Assembly (NCBI RefSeq): GCF_023343835.1
Contig: NC_064439.1
Span: 22,508,933-22,572,932, forward strand
Length of the DNA: 64,000 bases
Direction: 5' to 3'
From: Lagopus muta
Taxonomy: Eukaryota > Chordata > Aves > Galliformes > Phasianidae
Of this stretch, positions 33,200 through 45,423 are shown piece after piece; positions within the stretch are counted from its first letter, which is position 1, and every line of letters starts with the position of its first letter. Under the pieces are notes generated by a model that saw only the letters and a program-made list of their open reading frames with translations, was not told the origin of the DNA and did not search any database. Both the position numbers and the translations under genes were made by a program.

Positions 33200-36100
33200 C
33201 TGTTAATTTTATAATGTAAAAAATTACTCTAACCTTGAATTGTTATTTGCACTTTCATAGTCTATACTTGATACATTCCCACTTTATATACAAGTAGGAT
33301 ACTACAACCATGTAGATGTTTGGCCAAATGAATGCTGTTAATAATATGTAAAATTCTTTGATTAAACATTTATTACTTAAACTTATTCCGTTCTGTCTTA
33401 TCTCATCTTAGACTTACTGTAGCAGATTCTGAAGACTGATGATAGAAGTTTTTAGGATACGTTTGGTCCCAAGCCTGGATAGCAGGGGACCATAACAGTA
33501 AGATGAATGTTTTGATTTGAAAGTATAAGGTACCAATTACATTCATTAAGCTTTGAAAACCTAAAGTAGACAGTTTCACTTTACTTGCCACAGCCATATT
33601 GTGCACCTATGTTTTTGTAAGCTGTAATGCCCTGTCAGTAAAAATAGTGGTGCTGAACAATGTGGAGGGGTGGTACTGATCCTTGAGGAACATACCACGA
33701 ATTAGTGGAACTGACAGCTTATGATGCTGAAGCCTGAATGCTGCACAGAACAAAAAATGTTAAAACTGGTCTGTTTGATCAAGGAAAACTTGGTGGTCTG
33801 AATAGTGCTCCTGAATTGTGTCATATCCATCTCTGTTGTTAGCAGGAAATTCCAAACTGTCCAAACAAACACTAAACTATTCTGTTCATTGTTACAATGA
33901 TTTGCTTCTTGAAACAATCATGCCACGATACAGGAGAGCTTCTAAAATCCAGTGCACAAAGTTGGATTAGTCACTGCAAGGCACTTCCCATCACCTGCTG
34001 CTGTGGTGTTGCTCCATATGCTGCAATTAGCAAAAGAAAATGAGTTTTACTAAGACAGTGAGTGTTTTTTTTTCCTAATAGCAGCTGTAACATACTAGTA
34101 TTCAAACTTAAGACATAGTTTCAATCACAACATGCTTCAAAACCAGACACCCTACAGCCCAGCTTCAGAGCTCTCTTTATCAAGGCTGACTTCACAATTG
34201 CATTTTCCTCCTCTTCTCTCCCAGCAGACGTCATCCCACTGTAGTACTCACAGGGGCTGATAAGGATGGAATCCAAACACAGATACAATGACAGCTAGTT
34301 TCTTCACCGAAAATTATCTACGCAATCTGCTTGATATTGCAGAATGTAGTGATTATTGTCCTTGCTACTCTTCTGCGTATCAGACAGATCTGGACACTTG
34401 AAAACCATAGGGAAGCCAGTGGTAATGCAAAGTCGAGTGTCATTTCTAACCTTTGTTCCTTTTAACTGAAGAGTAAAGCACAAGATGTGCACAAAAAGGA
34501 GGAGGTAGATTCCCTGTTAGCACTGCATGAGATGTTTCTGCCAGTCTTTGTACAAGGGTAAAGGAATGAAAACTTTCTGCAGTGATTTGTGTGCATTCCA
34601 ATTCAAAACTATGCAATAATAGAATTTGTATTGTTCTCCAAATATATAACAACATGAAACACTTCAAGCCATTCATAAAAGATTTACTGAAAGTAGAACA
34701 ATGAAGTAAAAAAAAATATTTCCAGTAAACTGCAAAGCCTTTTTTCTCCCAAGTTTTCATAGATACATTGGGTTGCGGCTCACCAAGGCCGTTGTTGACA
34801 GGATGGTGTCATTTTAAAATTAAGCAGGTCTTCATCTTTACAAAACTCCTTTCTGCAGCAAAATTCAGAAGAATTTTGCACGTTTTCTTTTTAAATCATT
34901 TGCATGGACATACAGATACATGGAATGTTTATCTGCAGGGAGATGAGACAAACAGTCACAAAATGATACTGTGAGCTCACCACCTTCCAGGGCAGCAGAG
35001 AGGCTGCAACTGCACAGCTCCTCAGAAAAAGGTTGCTGTGCGTAGTTCCATGCTGTGCATAAAACTAGAGCCTTGGGAGGACTTCAGCACAGCCTTAACC
35101 TTTCAAGCACTGCTACATCCCAAAGCCTCGGTAAGTTTGGCCAGAACACCCATGTGAATTTATGGGACCCAGCAATAATTCAGCAAGTGGCTCTACCTAA
35201 AACCTAGCAGGCAGCGTTCCTCCAGCACACTTCCTGACAGAGCTAACACAGCAAGCAGCATGCTTTGGTGTGACAGCACTGTTTGCACGCACTTGACTCT
35301 TACAGCCTGGTAATCATCAAGAAGTCAAAAACTCACATGGGACCACGAGTTCTCAACTAGAAAGTTTTTGAGTAAGGGTTTGAAACCCAGATTTTCCATG
35401 TCCCCCAAATATTTCTTTGGTCACAGGGCTATCTTGGATTGTAATGCTGAGTTTCCATTCTGTGTCATACAGATGCATGGAGGCTTAAGCTGGAGATAGC
35501 ACAAAACTATGTGAAGCAGTTTTGGACATTCACATGGGCAGATTGGGTCACAGAGCATTGAAGGACTCAGCATTTGCAGCCTTTGATTGGCCCTGGAATT
35601 GGTTTTTCTTAGTGTTTGTGCTCTGAAAGCCTTTCCTGGGGAAACTACTAGGGCAGGCTTCAAGAATACAGCCCTGGGCAGTGTAGCAAACGACAAAAAA
35701 GTGCAGATGAGGATGCAAAGAAATGGAGGCAGTGGAGTGGGTGCCTACCCCAGAGAAAAAGTTCATCAAAAAACACATGCAGTGATAACCACAAGTAACC
35801 TGTTCGGTGCAACTGATGGAACAGCACAGACAGGTATCTTATTTTTGAAATCTAAGTGTAATAAACAAGTAATGGTAAATAACTGGATCTGCTTTACATT
35901 TAGTATGAGATCTTATCCCACTGCCCCATCTCCTTTATATTTTTCCACTAACAAATTAAAGAGGAAGTCTTTATAATTAAGATAATTTACATGCACAGTA
36001 GAAACGTGCCTTCAGGAATCAGTGTTGACTTGCAGCTGTTGTACTAGCTTGTAATGAAGGCATGGAAGTATTCCTTAATACCAAACATGCATAAAGACAA

Positions 36101-37987
36101 TGAACTTCCCTACCAGTAGCACCTACTTCTCACAGTGCAAAGAATAATAGAAGTCCCAACTGAGGCTGCACCCAAGGATCACATTATTCCATCAGCAGTG
36201 TAAAGGCTAAAAACCAAGACCAGAGAATTGCTACTGGAGCCACAATTCAACCTAACCAATTCAAGTTCTGTTCAAAGATCCCAGCTGTTTGGATGAAGCA
36301 GAAACAGCGACATGTAAAGATAACCAGTTAAGCGGGAAACCTGTACTACAGGATTCCCATTTCCAAGAAGACTCAGTGGTGAAAAGGTAGCCCGCTGTTC
36401 CAAAAATAAGTCCTAAGGGCCTGAAGACAGCTGCAGAAATACTTCTGTTAAGAAGTGCATTTTCTCCGTTCTTGTGTCACAGAAGCATTCTCAAGAAGAA
36501 TTATAGCAGTTTGAGAGTCAGACTTACCATACTCTTCAAGAACGAGGCATGTGTCCAAGTCTTAACTCTGCCACTGCGACATGCCTTGGGCCAGAACTCA
36601 GTGACCTCAGAAAGTGGGGCTGGTTCTTGGCTCCACCATGCTTTTGAATGAGGAATTAAGACCTACATGTTGCTAAGATATATGCAGGCTATTCATGTTA
36701 GCAATAATTCTCCAATTCATTTAAAGAATAGCATCCCTTATAGCTAAAGTAATTAAGAGAAAAAAGGCCCTCATAAGAGAGCTAAGGAGCATATGAACCT
36801 TAGCACAGCACCATGTGGAAACACAGACTGCACCAGTCAGGCAGTCATGCCCAATTACATGCATTCACAGCACAAATATTTCCAGACCAGCCCTCCAGGT
36901 GCATCCTCTGCAGAGTGACACAATGTTGTAATAAAGGATTCTTCAGATAGGGGCCAGCAGATACAGGAAGCTAAAAGGAAGCAGTGCAATTAAATTATTG
37001 CAGAATAATTAAACTATGCAAGCAGGGGATGCATGGAGCATATGTGGATATGCAGCACTTCTAATAATTAATCATCACCATCTGAAAGCTCTCAGGAACA
37101 AATGATTCTGCACAGGTGGTAAGGGTGCACTCAGCCAACTCCAGGTGGAGCTCACATTTTGCTCCAGGCTCTTTGTCTGCCCTCAGATGAAGTCCCTTGG
37201 GGCAGGGATGGGTTCTGAGATCAGTCAAGAGAGCACTACTCTTTTGCTGAGGCTAAAATAAAGTAAAATAAGGTGAAAGTATGCAATAATGCGATAAAAT
37301 GAATGTAATCCCCAGCTTCAGCTAAATTTACACTGTGCAAAATCCAGCCACCTACATTAGGCATTTCCGACTTTGAAGCCACAGCCCAACACAACCCACT
37401 TCAGCTTCAGAAAGCCTGGTTCTACTAAGGGCAATCTAGAAACAAATAAAGATGCTCAAAGATTAGCATCACCTTTGCCAAATTTGGATCCTAGCAAGGG
37501 GAACAGAGGGAGAGGGCTTTTAAGAAGTCCTGAGTCATTCTCCCTGTACCTACTGGACACTCAGCAATTCTCCCATCACATTTCAGCCATTGCCTTTCCA
37601 ACCTCCCTCAGCCCAGGTAGGGGGCAGTGGGACAGCAAGGGCAGCCCCAACTCTCTATGCCGGTGGTTCTGAGGGCCTTTCAGAGGCCATGAGCAGAATG
37701 GTGATCCCAAGCCCCACCTCAGGGTGTCATTCTATGCAGGCAGATCCCTGTGAGTTATGCCCATCAACTACACAGTTGTTCCCATAGCACACAGAGTGAA
37801 ACCCCCTGTTTTACATGAAAGAGCGATGGGGTTTAAGCAGGATCCTTTTCCTCAACAATAAAAAAAAGTGTTGCAGAAAATAGTTCACATCTGCTGAGTA
37901 TGAGGCAAAATCAATTTAATTTGCATCAAGGCAGTTTTAAACGAAACCGAGCAGCTCCCACACTCCAGAACCAAGCCCCGCCACATA
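33200..37987. other. intergenic region between ANKIB1 and GATAD1
   Basis: 4.8 kb. I see no splice-linked exons, no interspersed repeat and no RNA gene. Open frames are short and without recognisable protein features. Confidence 0.6.
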
Positions 37988-38262
37988 ATCATAGAATCAC
38001 AGAATTGCTCAGGCTGGAAAAGACCTTAAAGATCATCAAGTCCTACCTCAACCTGACTATACCACCCTAACTCTAACAGCCTAAATCACATTCCTGAGCA
38101 CCATATCCAAACAGTTTTCAAACACATCCAGGGATGGTGACTCAACCACCTCCCTGGGGAGCCTATTCCAGTACCTAACAATGCTTTCTGTAAAGAAGGG
38201 TTTCCTCATATCCAACCTAAACCACCTCTGCCACAACTTCAGGCTATCTCCCCTCGCCCTTA
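37988..38262 (-). mobile_element. CR1 fragment abutting the GATAD1 CpG island
   Basis: Inverted CR1: ATCATAGAATCACAGAATTG start, then GGCTGGAAAAGACCTTAAAG, CACCTCCCTGGGGAGCC and TTCCTCATATCCAACCTAAA blocks. Sequence becomes extremely GC-rich within about 20 bp of its end. Confidence 0.9.
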
Positions 38263-38500
38263 AGAACCCACTGCCCTTCCTCCCGTCCTCCGCCGTGCCG
38301 CGCCGCCCCCCAGCGGCGGTACGGAGCGGCGGCCCCGCACGCAGCAGAGGGCAGGGCCCGGCCGCGCTCCTCCCGCCGCGCCGCCACGCAGCGACATCCG
38401 CCGCCGCTGGGGAGGGGCCGGGACCGAGGCGGGCCCGGCGGTGGCGCCGCGTTCCCCCGTGTCGCTGCCGGGGGCCGCGGGCCCCGCCGCCGGCCGCAGG

Positions 38501-38701
38501 ATGCCGCTGGGGCTGAAGCCCACGTGCAGCGTGTGCCGCAGCACGTCCTCCTCCATGTGGAAGAAGGGCGGGCAGGGCGAGATCCTGTGCAACAACTGCA
38601 CGGCCCGCTCCGCCCCGCCGGGGCCCGCCGCCTTCGCCACCACCTCGGCCGCCGCGCAGCACAGCAACGGTGGCGGCGGGGGCGGCGGCGGCGGGAAGCA
38701 G
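38501..38701 (+). CDS. GATAD1: GATAD1 coding exon 1: GATA zinc finger and Gly-rich linker
   Basis: 67 codons beginning [12 protein letters not shown]. Zinc ligands Cys9, Cys12, Cys30, Cys33. A run of nine Gly codons (GGC/GGT/GGG) near the end may be length-variable between individuals. Donor gtgagc at 38702. Confidence 0.96.
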
Positions 38702-41338
38702 GTGAGCGCCGGGCTGCGGGCGGGGCGGCTCCCCGGCGTTCCCGCCGTGTTTATTTACGGCCCCGTTCCGTTCCCTCTGCCCCCAGAGCAAGCAGGAGAT
38801 CCACCGGCGGTCCGCGCGGCTGAGGAACACCAAGTACAAGTCCGCGCCCGCCGCCGAGAAGAAGGTTTCCACGAAGGGCAAAGGCAGGAGGCACATCTTC
38901 AAGCTGAAGAACGTAAGGCGCTGCCGGGGCTGTCCGCTCGGGCGGGGCGGGCGGGCCCTGCGGGGTGCTGCCCGAGGCTGGCGGCCCGGCCCCGCTGTGT
39001 GTTTGTAAAGTACGGACGTCTGCGGCTCGTTTCCCGTGTTTCCACATTCTCTGCGATTCTCCGTCAGTGTGGCGTCGTCGTAAAAGGGCGAGAAAACCCA
39101 CCCTTCAGTTCTCTTGCTCTGCTTTAATGCTCTTCCTCTTCCATCTGTGTTGTTTCCCCAGCCCATCAAGGCCCCTGAATCCGTATCCACCATCATTACC
39201 GCAGAGTCGATCTTCTATAAGGTATGGCCCGTGCAGATCTGCCCACCGAAAGGACCTTCCTGGTGCTTTCAGTTTCACAAGTTACCAGGGAGGCAGCAGG
39301 AGGTGCTCACAGAGCTGTGCTTCCCTGCCCAGCAGTGTGCAGGGTTCTGCTCTGCCTCACAGTGCTGCATCTGCTGAGGTCCCACAGGAGCCCATGTAGT
39401 CACACTTGTCATGTTGTGTTCATCAGAGAGATGGCAGCCGGCCCAGCTCCCACCTGGGCTGTGTGTGAGCGGTCCCACACACCCTGGTAGAAAGGTTCAA
39501 CTGGCCGCTCCAGTTTAGGCAGTGTTTGGACTGTGCTCTTGAAATAGGGTTTGAAATTTGGGTGGCCCTGTCTGGAGCCAGCAGCTGAACTGCTTGATCC
39601 CCTTGGGTCCCCTTACAGTAGTCCAGTCTTGATAGTGCAGACACTGTGCTGTGTTGCAGAATGTTGTTATGACACCAAGTGATGTCGCGCTTGCTGTGCA
39701 GCGTTATGCACTGACTGAGCACTGCGTAACATCTGGCCTTAGCAGGAGGTGACTCTGTGTTTTGGGCCTGTTTTGCACACTGATAGGTGAACTTTGTGTG
39801 CAGAAAGCTGCTTTCCCCGCACGTACAAGGTGATTGCTGCTATTACTTTCTGTGGAAGGTGGTATCACTCATCTACTGACAGAACAAAACCATCACTGCT
39901 GTGCAGATGGGAGGTGCAGCAGTAGTGGGAAGGGGGGATGCAGAGCAACTGAGAGCTGGTTCTGTGAAGGTGGGTGACGCTAGGCTGCTTCTGTGGCATG
40001 TGGCAGGCAGAGATGCTGACCTGTAGAGCCTCAAAAACAGTTCAGGGACTGAACTCAAAGTTCCAGACATTAGGTGGTTATACACAGGTCGTGCTGGTGA
40101 CTGCTCAGGTGTGACAGTGCTCTGGTTCATGCCACCCCTTTATTGCATGTGGGAAAGCTATGGCTGTATTGAGATTGGGGTAATTTGAGGTAGTGTAAGG
40201 TCATGATATTTAGCATATGAATCAGAGTGAAGCTTTTGAGATCAGATTGATTTGACTTTCATTTGTGTGCCTTCTAGGGTGTGTACTACCAAATTGGAGA
40301 TGTTGTTTCGGTAGTTGATGAGCAGGATGGCAAAACATACTATGCCCAGATCCGTGGGTTTATTCAGGACCAATACTGTGAAAAGAGTGCTGCGCTAACA
40401 TGGCTCATTCCTACGCAAGCCAGCCCCAAAGACTGCTTTGACCCCGCATCCTATATCATAGGTAATCTCTAAGCCTTCGTTTCATATGACTGCTTACATG
40501 TTCCCAAACTAATGCAGAGTTGTAACTTTTAAGTAAACTTCTTTGGTTTGTTGTAGTCTTTTATGTGATTCCCACATTTTAGACCCTAATCCTGTAAGCA
40601 TTTAGTTCACTTGAATACTTTTTAAAATTTATATATGTGAGCAGCACTGCTGCAGTGAGTGGGGTTGTTTATTTCTTGTGCTCACAGGCACACACAATTA
40701 CAGTCTTACAACTTTAAGGATCAAATTACTACTCCACAGATAGAATTAAAGTTATTATGACATAAACTAGATGTGCCAGTCCAAGCTGTTTCTTCTGAAG
40801 TGACCAGAATTAGCTGCTTTTAATCTTGGATATATAAAGTACATTGAGAGCACTGGCGTAGAGTGTGTTCTGCAGCTGATTAAGAAGTAGTAATAAATTG
40901 AGCAAATCCTTCTGACAGCAGGCACAAATAGGATCTGTTAAGAACATGTTCTTCAAATGGAGAAAAAAATCAACCCGACAGAAATAAGGAGGTTTTTCAC
41001 TGGTGCTTTAGCCTCAAATACTATGCAAGGTATTTTTTTTGGTGGGGCAGATGTTGACTCTTGTTGTGTATTATATCGTCTTGGACTCTCCACTTTTATG
41101 CCTTTTAAAATTTGTATTTGAAAAACATTATTTTTTTTTTTAAATAGGACCAGAAGAAGATCTCCCAAGGAAAATGGAATATTTGGAATTTGTTTGTCAC
41201 GCACCTTCAGAATATTTCAAATCTCGATCATCTCCCTTCCCTACTGTTCCTACAAGACCAGAGAAGGGATATATATGGACTCATGTAGGACCTACCCCTG
41301 CAATCTCCATTAAAGAAACTGTTACTAATAATTTATAA
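38501..41338 (+). CDS. GATAD1: GATAD1, GATA-type zinc-finger chromatin protein
   Basis: Nuclear protein known in mammals as part of a histone-binding complex with KDM5A, EMSY and SIN3B at H3K4me3 promoters. Coding exons 38501-38701, 38787-38912, 39162-39221, 40278-40461, 41148-41338; GT-AG junctions, continuous frame, 762 nt, 253 aa. Residues 9-33 form one GATA finger, C-x2-C-x17-C-x2-C. A Gly-rich linker (about residues 56-66) and a basic segment [18 protein letters not shown] follow, then a conserved globular half with [12 protein letters not shown] and [15 protein letters not shown]. Start ATG sits in AGGATGC with a purine at -3. Human protein is 269 aa; the difference is mostly a shorter Gly/Ala-rich linker here. 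Confidence 0.97.
38787..38912 (+). CDS. GATAD1: GATAD1 coding exon 2: basic segment
   Basis: 42 whole codons beginning [19 protein letters not shown] and ending [13 protein letters not shown], a lysine/arginine-rich stretch suited to nuclear localisation or DNA contact. Intron 1 is only 85 bp. Confidence 0.96.
39162..39221 (+). CDS. GATAD1: GATAD1 coding exon 3
   Basis: 20 whole codons, [20 protein letters not shown], the same as in human as far as I recall. Confidence 0.95.
40278..40461 (+). CDS. GATAD1: GATAD1 coding exon 4
   Basis: Encodes [20 protein letters not shown] through [13 protein letters not shown] to SYIIG (Gly codon split). Looks like the start of a chromatin-type beta-rich domain, somewhat reminiscent of BAH-like folds (inference). 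Confidence 0.95.
41148..41338 (+). CDS. GATAD1: GATAD1 last coding exon
   Basis: Encodes [20 protein letters not shown] through [20 protein letters not shown], stop TAA at 41336-41338. Acceptor is preceded by a T11 tract. Confidence 0.96.
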
Positions 41339-41412
41339 TTTTTTAAAGGAACACTTTGGACCAGTTATTTTCAATATATCCTCACGTCTGCATATCCCGT
41401 AGGAGAAGTTTT

Positions 41413-41431
41413 AAAAAAAAAAAAAAAAAAA
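41413..41431. repeat. A19 homopolymer after GATAD1
   Basis: A run 75 bp after the stop, in the 3'UTR. It is a genomic A tract, not proof of a retroposed copy, because GATAD1 has introns here. Confidence 0.8.
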
Positions 41432-41706
41432 GGATAAAATGTTCTGTTTACTTCATGGATTTATGTATTTATTTTAAAATACATCTCATCTTTAAAACTG
41501 AAGTTGTTTCTTTTTCCCCATGTTATATTTTGTAGTCATTACTGATCATTTTGGGAAAACCCGCAGAGTTTCATACCCTCTTCTACTTGGATGAGCAAAT
41601 CAATTGACTTCTGAACATTGACTTTAGCATTCTTATTTTCCAGTTTTGCAGAAAATGAGTTACAGGGTGTACTTCTAATTGTGCAGCACCTTAGATGCCT
41701 TTTTCA

Positions 41707-42310
41707 TGGAATCACAGAACATCCCAAGTTGGAAGGGACCCACAAGGGTCATCAAATCCAACTCCTGGCTCCACATGGCACCACCCAAAAATCATATCAC
41801 GTATCTGGGAGTGCTGTCCAAGCACTCCTTGAGCTCCAGCAGCCTGGGGCTGTGCCTGCAGCCCTGTGCAGCCCATTCCATGCCCACCACCCTCTGGTGC
41901 AGACCTTTCCCTGACCCCCAGCTGATGCAGCTCCATGCCGTTCCCTTGGGTCCTGTTGCTGTCACACAGCAGAGCTCAGCGCTGCCCCTCCACTCCTTGT
42001 GAGGAGCTGCAGCTGCTGTGAGGACCCCTCAGCTCCTCTGCTCCGGGCTGAGCAAACACAGGGACCTCAGCTGCTCCTCATACATCTTGCCTTCTGGACT
42101 CCTTGTAGGCCTCTTTGTACCCCTTCTTCGGACACTATTAAACAGTTTCCTTATGCTGTGGCACCCAAACTGCGCCCAGTGCTGAAGGAGAGGCCTCACA
42201 GCTCAGAGCAGAGCAGCACAAGCTCTCCCTTTACCCAGTGGCGGTGCTGGGCCTGCAGCACCCAGGCTATGGTTGGCCCTTCTGGCTGCTGGGCACACTG
42301 CTGGCTCATT
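41707..42310 (-). mobile_element. CR1 retrotransposon fragment, about 600 bp
   Basis: Inverted CR1: GAATCACAGAACATCCCAAG start, AGGGACCCACAAGGGTCATC core, then the distinctive AACTCCTGGCTCCAC block. Its first 65 or so bases are identical to the copy at 63433, marking one young subfamily. Confidence 0.92.
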
Positions 42311-42984
42311 TTCAGCTTGCTGTCAACCAAGCTTAATTTGGTTAACTGTGACAGCAATTTTTCTTTATTTCTTAAATAAACTCATAAATATCCAAAATAA
42401 ATTCATAAACAAACACTTGTGGATGCAAACTTGATCAGTGATGCAGTAACTAGTTTTCTATTGCACTCATTTTTTTCTTCAGGCTTAAGCCTATCAGCCA
42501 CGTGGCTGTATTCTTAGCTGTCACCTTCTAAGGGAGTGTTTTTCAGCCCCATGGGCCTAAGTAACTTTCTGCTAAACGTTTATGTATGAGGATACCCTTC
42601 TTACAAAGCTGAATGCAGATTTCAAGCCTGTTACTTGGGTTTGTCACCTTGCTTCCTGCTGTTGGAATATATCCTTATTTCTTGAGTAAGGCAACACTGA
42701 CATACAGTTTGAACTGTACGTTGTTATAAATTTGTGTGCATTTTTTCAGTCTTTGCAGTTAACAATGATATGAAAAATAATCCTGAATTCAAATTAAACA
42801 TTTGCTCAGGAAAAGGAAATAAAGACCGATTTTATATACTGATAGTCTCAGTAGAGTAATGAAAACACTTAAGCAGCTGAAGCGGAAAAGTACCAAATAC
42901 TGAACTACTGGTGTTAAGGGCTTTCTGCACAAACTGTTCTACGAGCCAGTCAGCTCAAAGCATTGTGATGTGCTTAGGAATCCC

Positions 42985-43165
42985 TGAGCTTGCTGCTTCC
43001 TGCTGCTTGTGAGGCACAGAGGATGTAGGGGGCCTCCCGAGAGGCAAGACTTGGCATTTCCTTTGGTTGAGCTTCATGAGATTCATGCTGGCTCGTTTCT
43101 CCAGCCTACTCATGTTGCACTGAATGGCAACACAATGATCAACCGTTCCTCTCCATGCCATTCAA
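42985..43165 (-). mobile_element. CR1 internal fragment
   Basis: Reverse complement of a CR1 coding-derived region: ACTTGGCATTTCCTTTGGTT, GAGCTTCATGAGATTCATG and TTTCTCCAGCCTACTCATG blocks. Lacks a 3' end. Confidence 0.7.
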
Positions 43166-45176
43166 TGCCTGCAGTGTGAGCACTGAAGAGATGTGAGGTC
43201 TCCACCTGTGTTCTGAAGGAAATCATGGTGGCCTTCAGGTTCAAGTGAGGAAGCTGCATGATAATTATGAAACTTCACAGTCAAGAAGAGCCAGAACAGA
43301 GTTGTTGCAGGAGCTTTACAGGCACACTACGTGTAAAAGGTGATAAAGCTATTGTAGCAGAGATGCCAAATGAGTTCCAACATTTGTAAACCTAAGGAGA
43401 TATTTATGCCAGAACAGGTCTTTGTGGGGGACTTATCACATGTTGTTCTGTTTTGTGCAAACAGCCATCACTGCCAAAAAGAGAAAGAGCTGACCTGAGA
43501 AAGTGTTTCAGAGAAAGAAAAACAAATGAGTTAAGACTATTTCTAAATGACTGTAGATGGTCCTGCAAGGACTTGCTCCCTGGTCACACGCTGTTTCATA
43601 TACTTGAAAATGATTGTGACAGGGACTGGAGAGTGAAACAGTAACAACAACCACAACTAACAATTAACTTTTCCAGGCCTGCAAAAACAAAGGTTGGTGA
43701 TAAAATACTACTGAAGACCTTCACAAAACTTGCTGAGTGCACTTTGCAACTGAAATGCAGTAATTGAATAAATAAATGGATAGGAATAAGAAAAGCAATT
43801 TGATAGGCTCTGCACCTAGTGATCATTGCTAATCAGACATCAAAACCCATCTTTGATAGCCAGGCCCATGAAAACACCAGCTTTCTGCTGTACAAAATCT
43901 AAATGCTGGAAATTGGTAGAGGATAACAAGGGAAAGCTTGACAAATTATTCTGTCATAGACATCTGTGGTGTCGCCATGTGTGTTCTGTTGAATGACTGC
44001 TTACATTAAAAAGATGCAGTAGAACTGGAAAAGTCAGTTCAATGGTGAGGAATCCTCAACACTCACCTTTGGACTGCTTGGGTGTTTCAGAAAGTCTTAC
44101 AGTGACTGCACAGTTCTTAATACCCTTCTCCTGCATGTTCTGGCTTTTGGCCGTTGTTGGAGGTGGGCAGCTCTGAAGAGTCAAGCTATAACACAGTGCT
44201 GTTCTTGTGTTGATCTAAAACGATGCTTCTGAGTGCTGGCAAAAGAGGGAATAGAGATTAGAAAGAGAGAGACATTAGAGAAAGAGAGCACATAGCACAG
44301 AGGGCTCTCAAGGTAGGACCTGCTCAGAAAGGAGGAGGGTTACAGCAAGCCAGCAGATCTCCTCAGCAGTGGGCTTGGAGCAGGTGACCTCCAGAGGTTT
44401 CTTCCAAGCTCAGCCCTTCATTGTTTCTACATCAAAGTTTTGCGAAGAGTTCAAAACCAGCACTTGAACTGGCAGATATTGTTAGCCACCAAAAACCAAA
44501 ATTAATGTGCAGATCCTCTTCTCAAAGTCTCTGCTTGCTCAAGGTGAGCCGTGGGGCATTATGCGTAGGCTGAGCCTGACAAGAGCCTACAGAGGAAGGA
44601 CTTTGCAATACACATTCCCATATTTATCCCACAGAACTCGTCACAAGCTGTAGCCTTATATGGATACGTTTTCAACATGCCACCTCTGCTTATCTCAGCA
44701 AGGGAGTGTTCAAGTCACAGCTGAGATATGCAGACTTCACAGGTAGGCACAAAGCAGTTGCTTTTGGTTTTGTTTTGGCCAACTCTGTTTCCAGGATCTA
44801 CTACCATTTCCTCCACAGCCTGTGGTTGGTTTCTTATAGGGAAGGACAGGCTCTGTCTGGCCAACACCCAATGCTTGCTGCACAGCCCGTACTACCGCCC
44901 CTTCCTTGGTTATAAGCAAGAGATCAACACAGGTGAGTTTTTCTAGTTTACCACCTCTGCTGATCTTCTACTGAATGTGCATTTAATTTTTAAAGGGCAG
45001 TGCCGGGAATACTGTGCACAGTCAGACTTTGCAGCCAGCTGATAGACCCAGTGCTGCACTGACAGGTGCACAGAGATCATCCAGATCTCACCGGTAGAGG
45101 ACGTGTCTTTGGGAAGTGGTGAAAGCTTTCCCTTGGTCATTCACCATGCTGTCTACAGTTGGTTCTCCTTTTGCAG
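43166..45176. other. region upstream of the TMBIM7-like gene
   Basis: About 2 kb apart from a CR1 remnant. It should hold the promoter and any 5' non-coding exon of the TMBIM7-like gene, but I cannot place them. No CpG island. An open stretch at 43464-43644 is discussed under findings. Confidence 0.5.
44372..44432 (+). mobile_element. CR1 3'-end remnant
   Basis: Sixty bases matching the diverged end pattern GGTGACCTCCAGAGGTTTCT, then CCAAGCTCAGCCCTTCATTG. Confidence 0.5.
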
Positions 45177-45239
45177 CTAATAGTCACTCATTGTTTTGGA
45201 AGGTGGGAAATTGCAGGAGAGAAGAACCCAGCACCAACA

Positions 45240-45423
45240 ATGGCCAGTGGGAATGAAAGGTTTGAGTCAAAGAGATGCAACAGGACAGAACAAATCACCC
45301 ACAAACGAAGGAATGAAGACCTCCTGACATTCTACCTACGTCATCAGGATGCACTAAGAAGTCCTTGTGCATGCCACCAAAGCAACATTTTTACTCTACC
45401 GTGTTCTGACGCTATAAGGAGAG
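45240..45423 (+). CDS. TMBIM7: TMBIM7-like candidate first coding exon
   Basis: ATG at 45240 in a strong context (ACAATGG, A at -3 and G at +4). Encodes [20 protein letters not shown] and ends SDAIRR plus one base; donor gtaatt at 45424. The phase fits the next exon exactly (G+AC = Asp). A good acceptor ends at 45176, so the exon may begin at 45177. No family similarity seen; chosen on phase and signals only. Confidence 0.4.

Larger units (their letters stand above)
38265..39010. promoter_or_regulatory. GATAD1: CpG island, GATAD1 promoter
   Basis: About 750 bp very rich in G+C with dense CpG, against an AT-rich background. Covers the region upstream of the ATG, coding exons 1 and 2 and the short intron between. 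No TATA box; several GC-box-like GGGGCGGGG/GGAGGGGCC runs. Start of transcription must lie between the CR1 end and 38500. Confidence 0.85.
41339..42825 (+). other. GATAD1: possible GATAD1 3'UTR including a CR1
   Basis: No canonical AATAAA is seen in the 370 bp between the stop and the CR1 at 41707. The first good ones are after it, at about 42373-42378 and at 42818-42823. If used, the GATAD1 3'UTR would include the antisense CR1. This is inference. Confidence 0.35.

Noticed and set aside
38081-39196. 371-codon antisense frame across the GATAD1 start
   Set aside because: It joins inverted CR1 sequence to the antisense of GATAD1 exons and CpG island; GC-rich DNA yields long chance frames.
41413-41431. 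A19 run as a sign of a processed pseudogene
   Set aside because: GATAD1 here has four introns with good splice sites, so the run is just a simple repeat.
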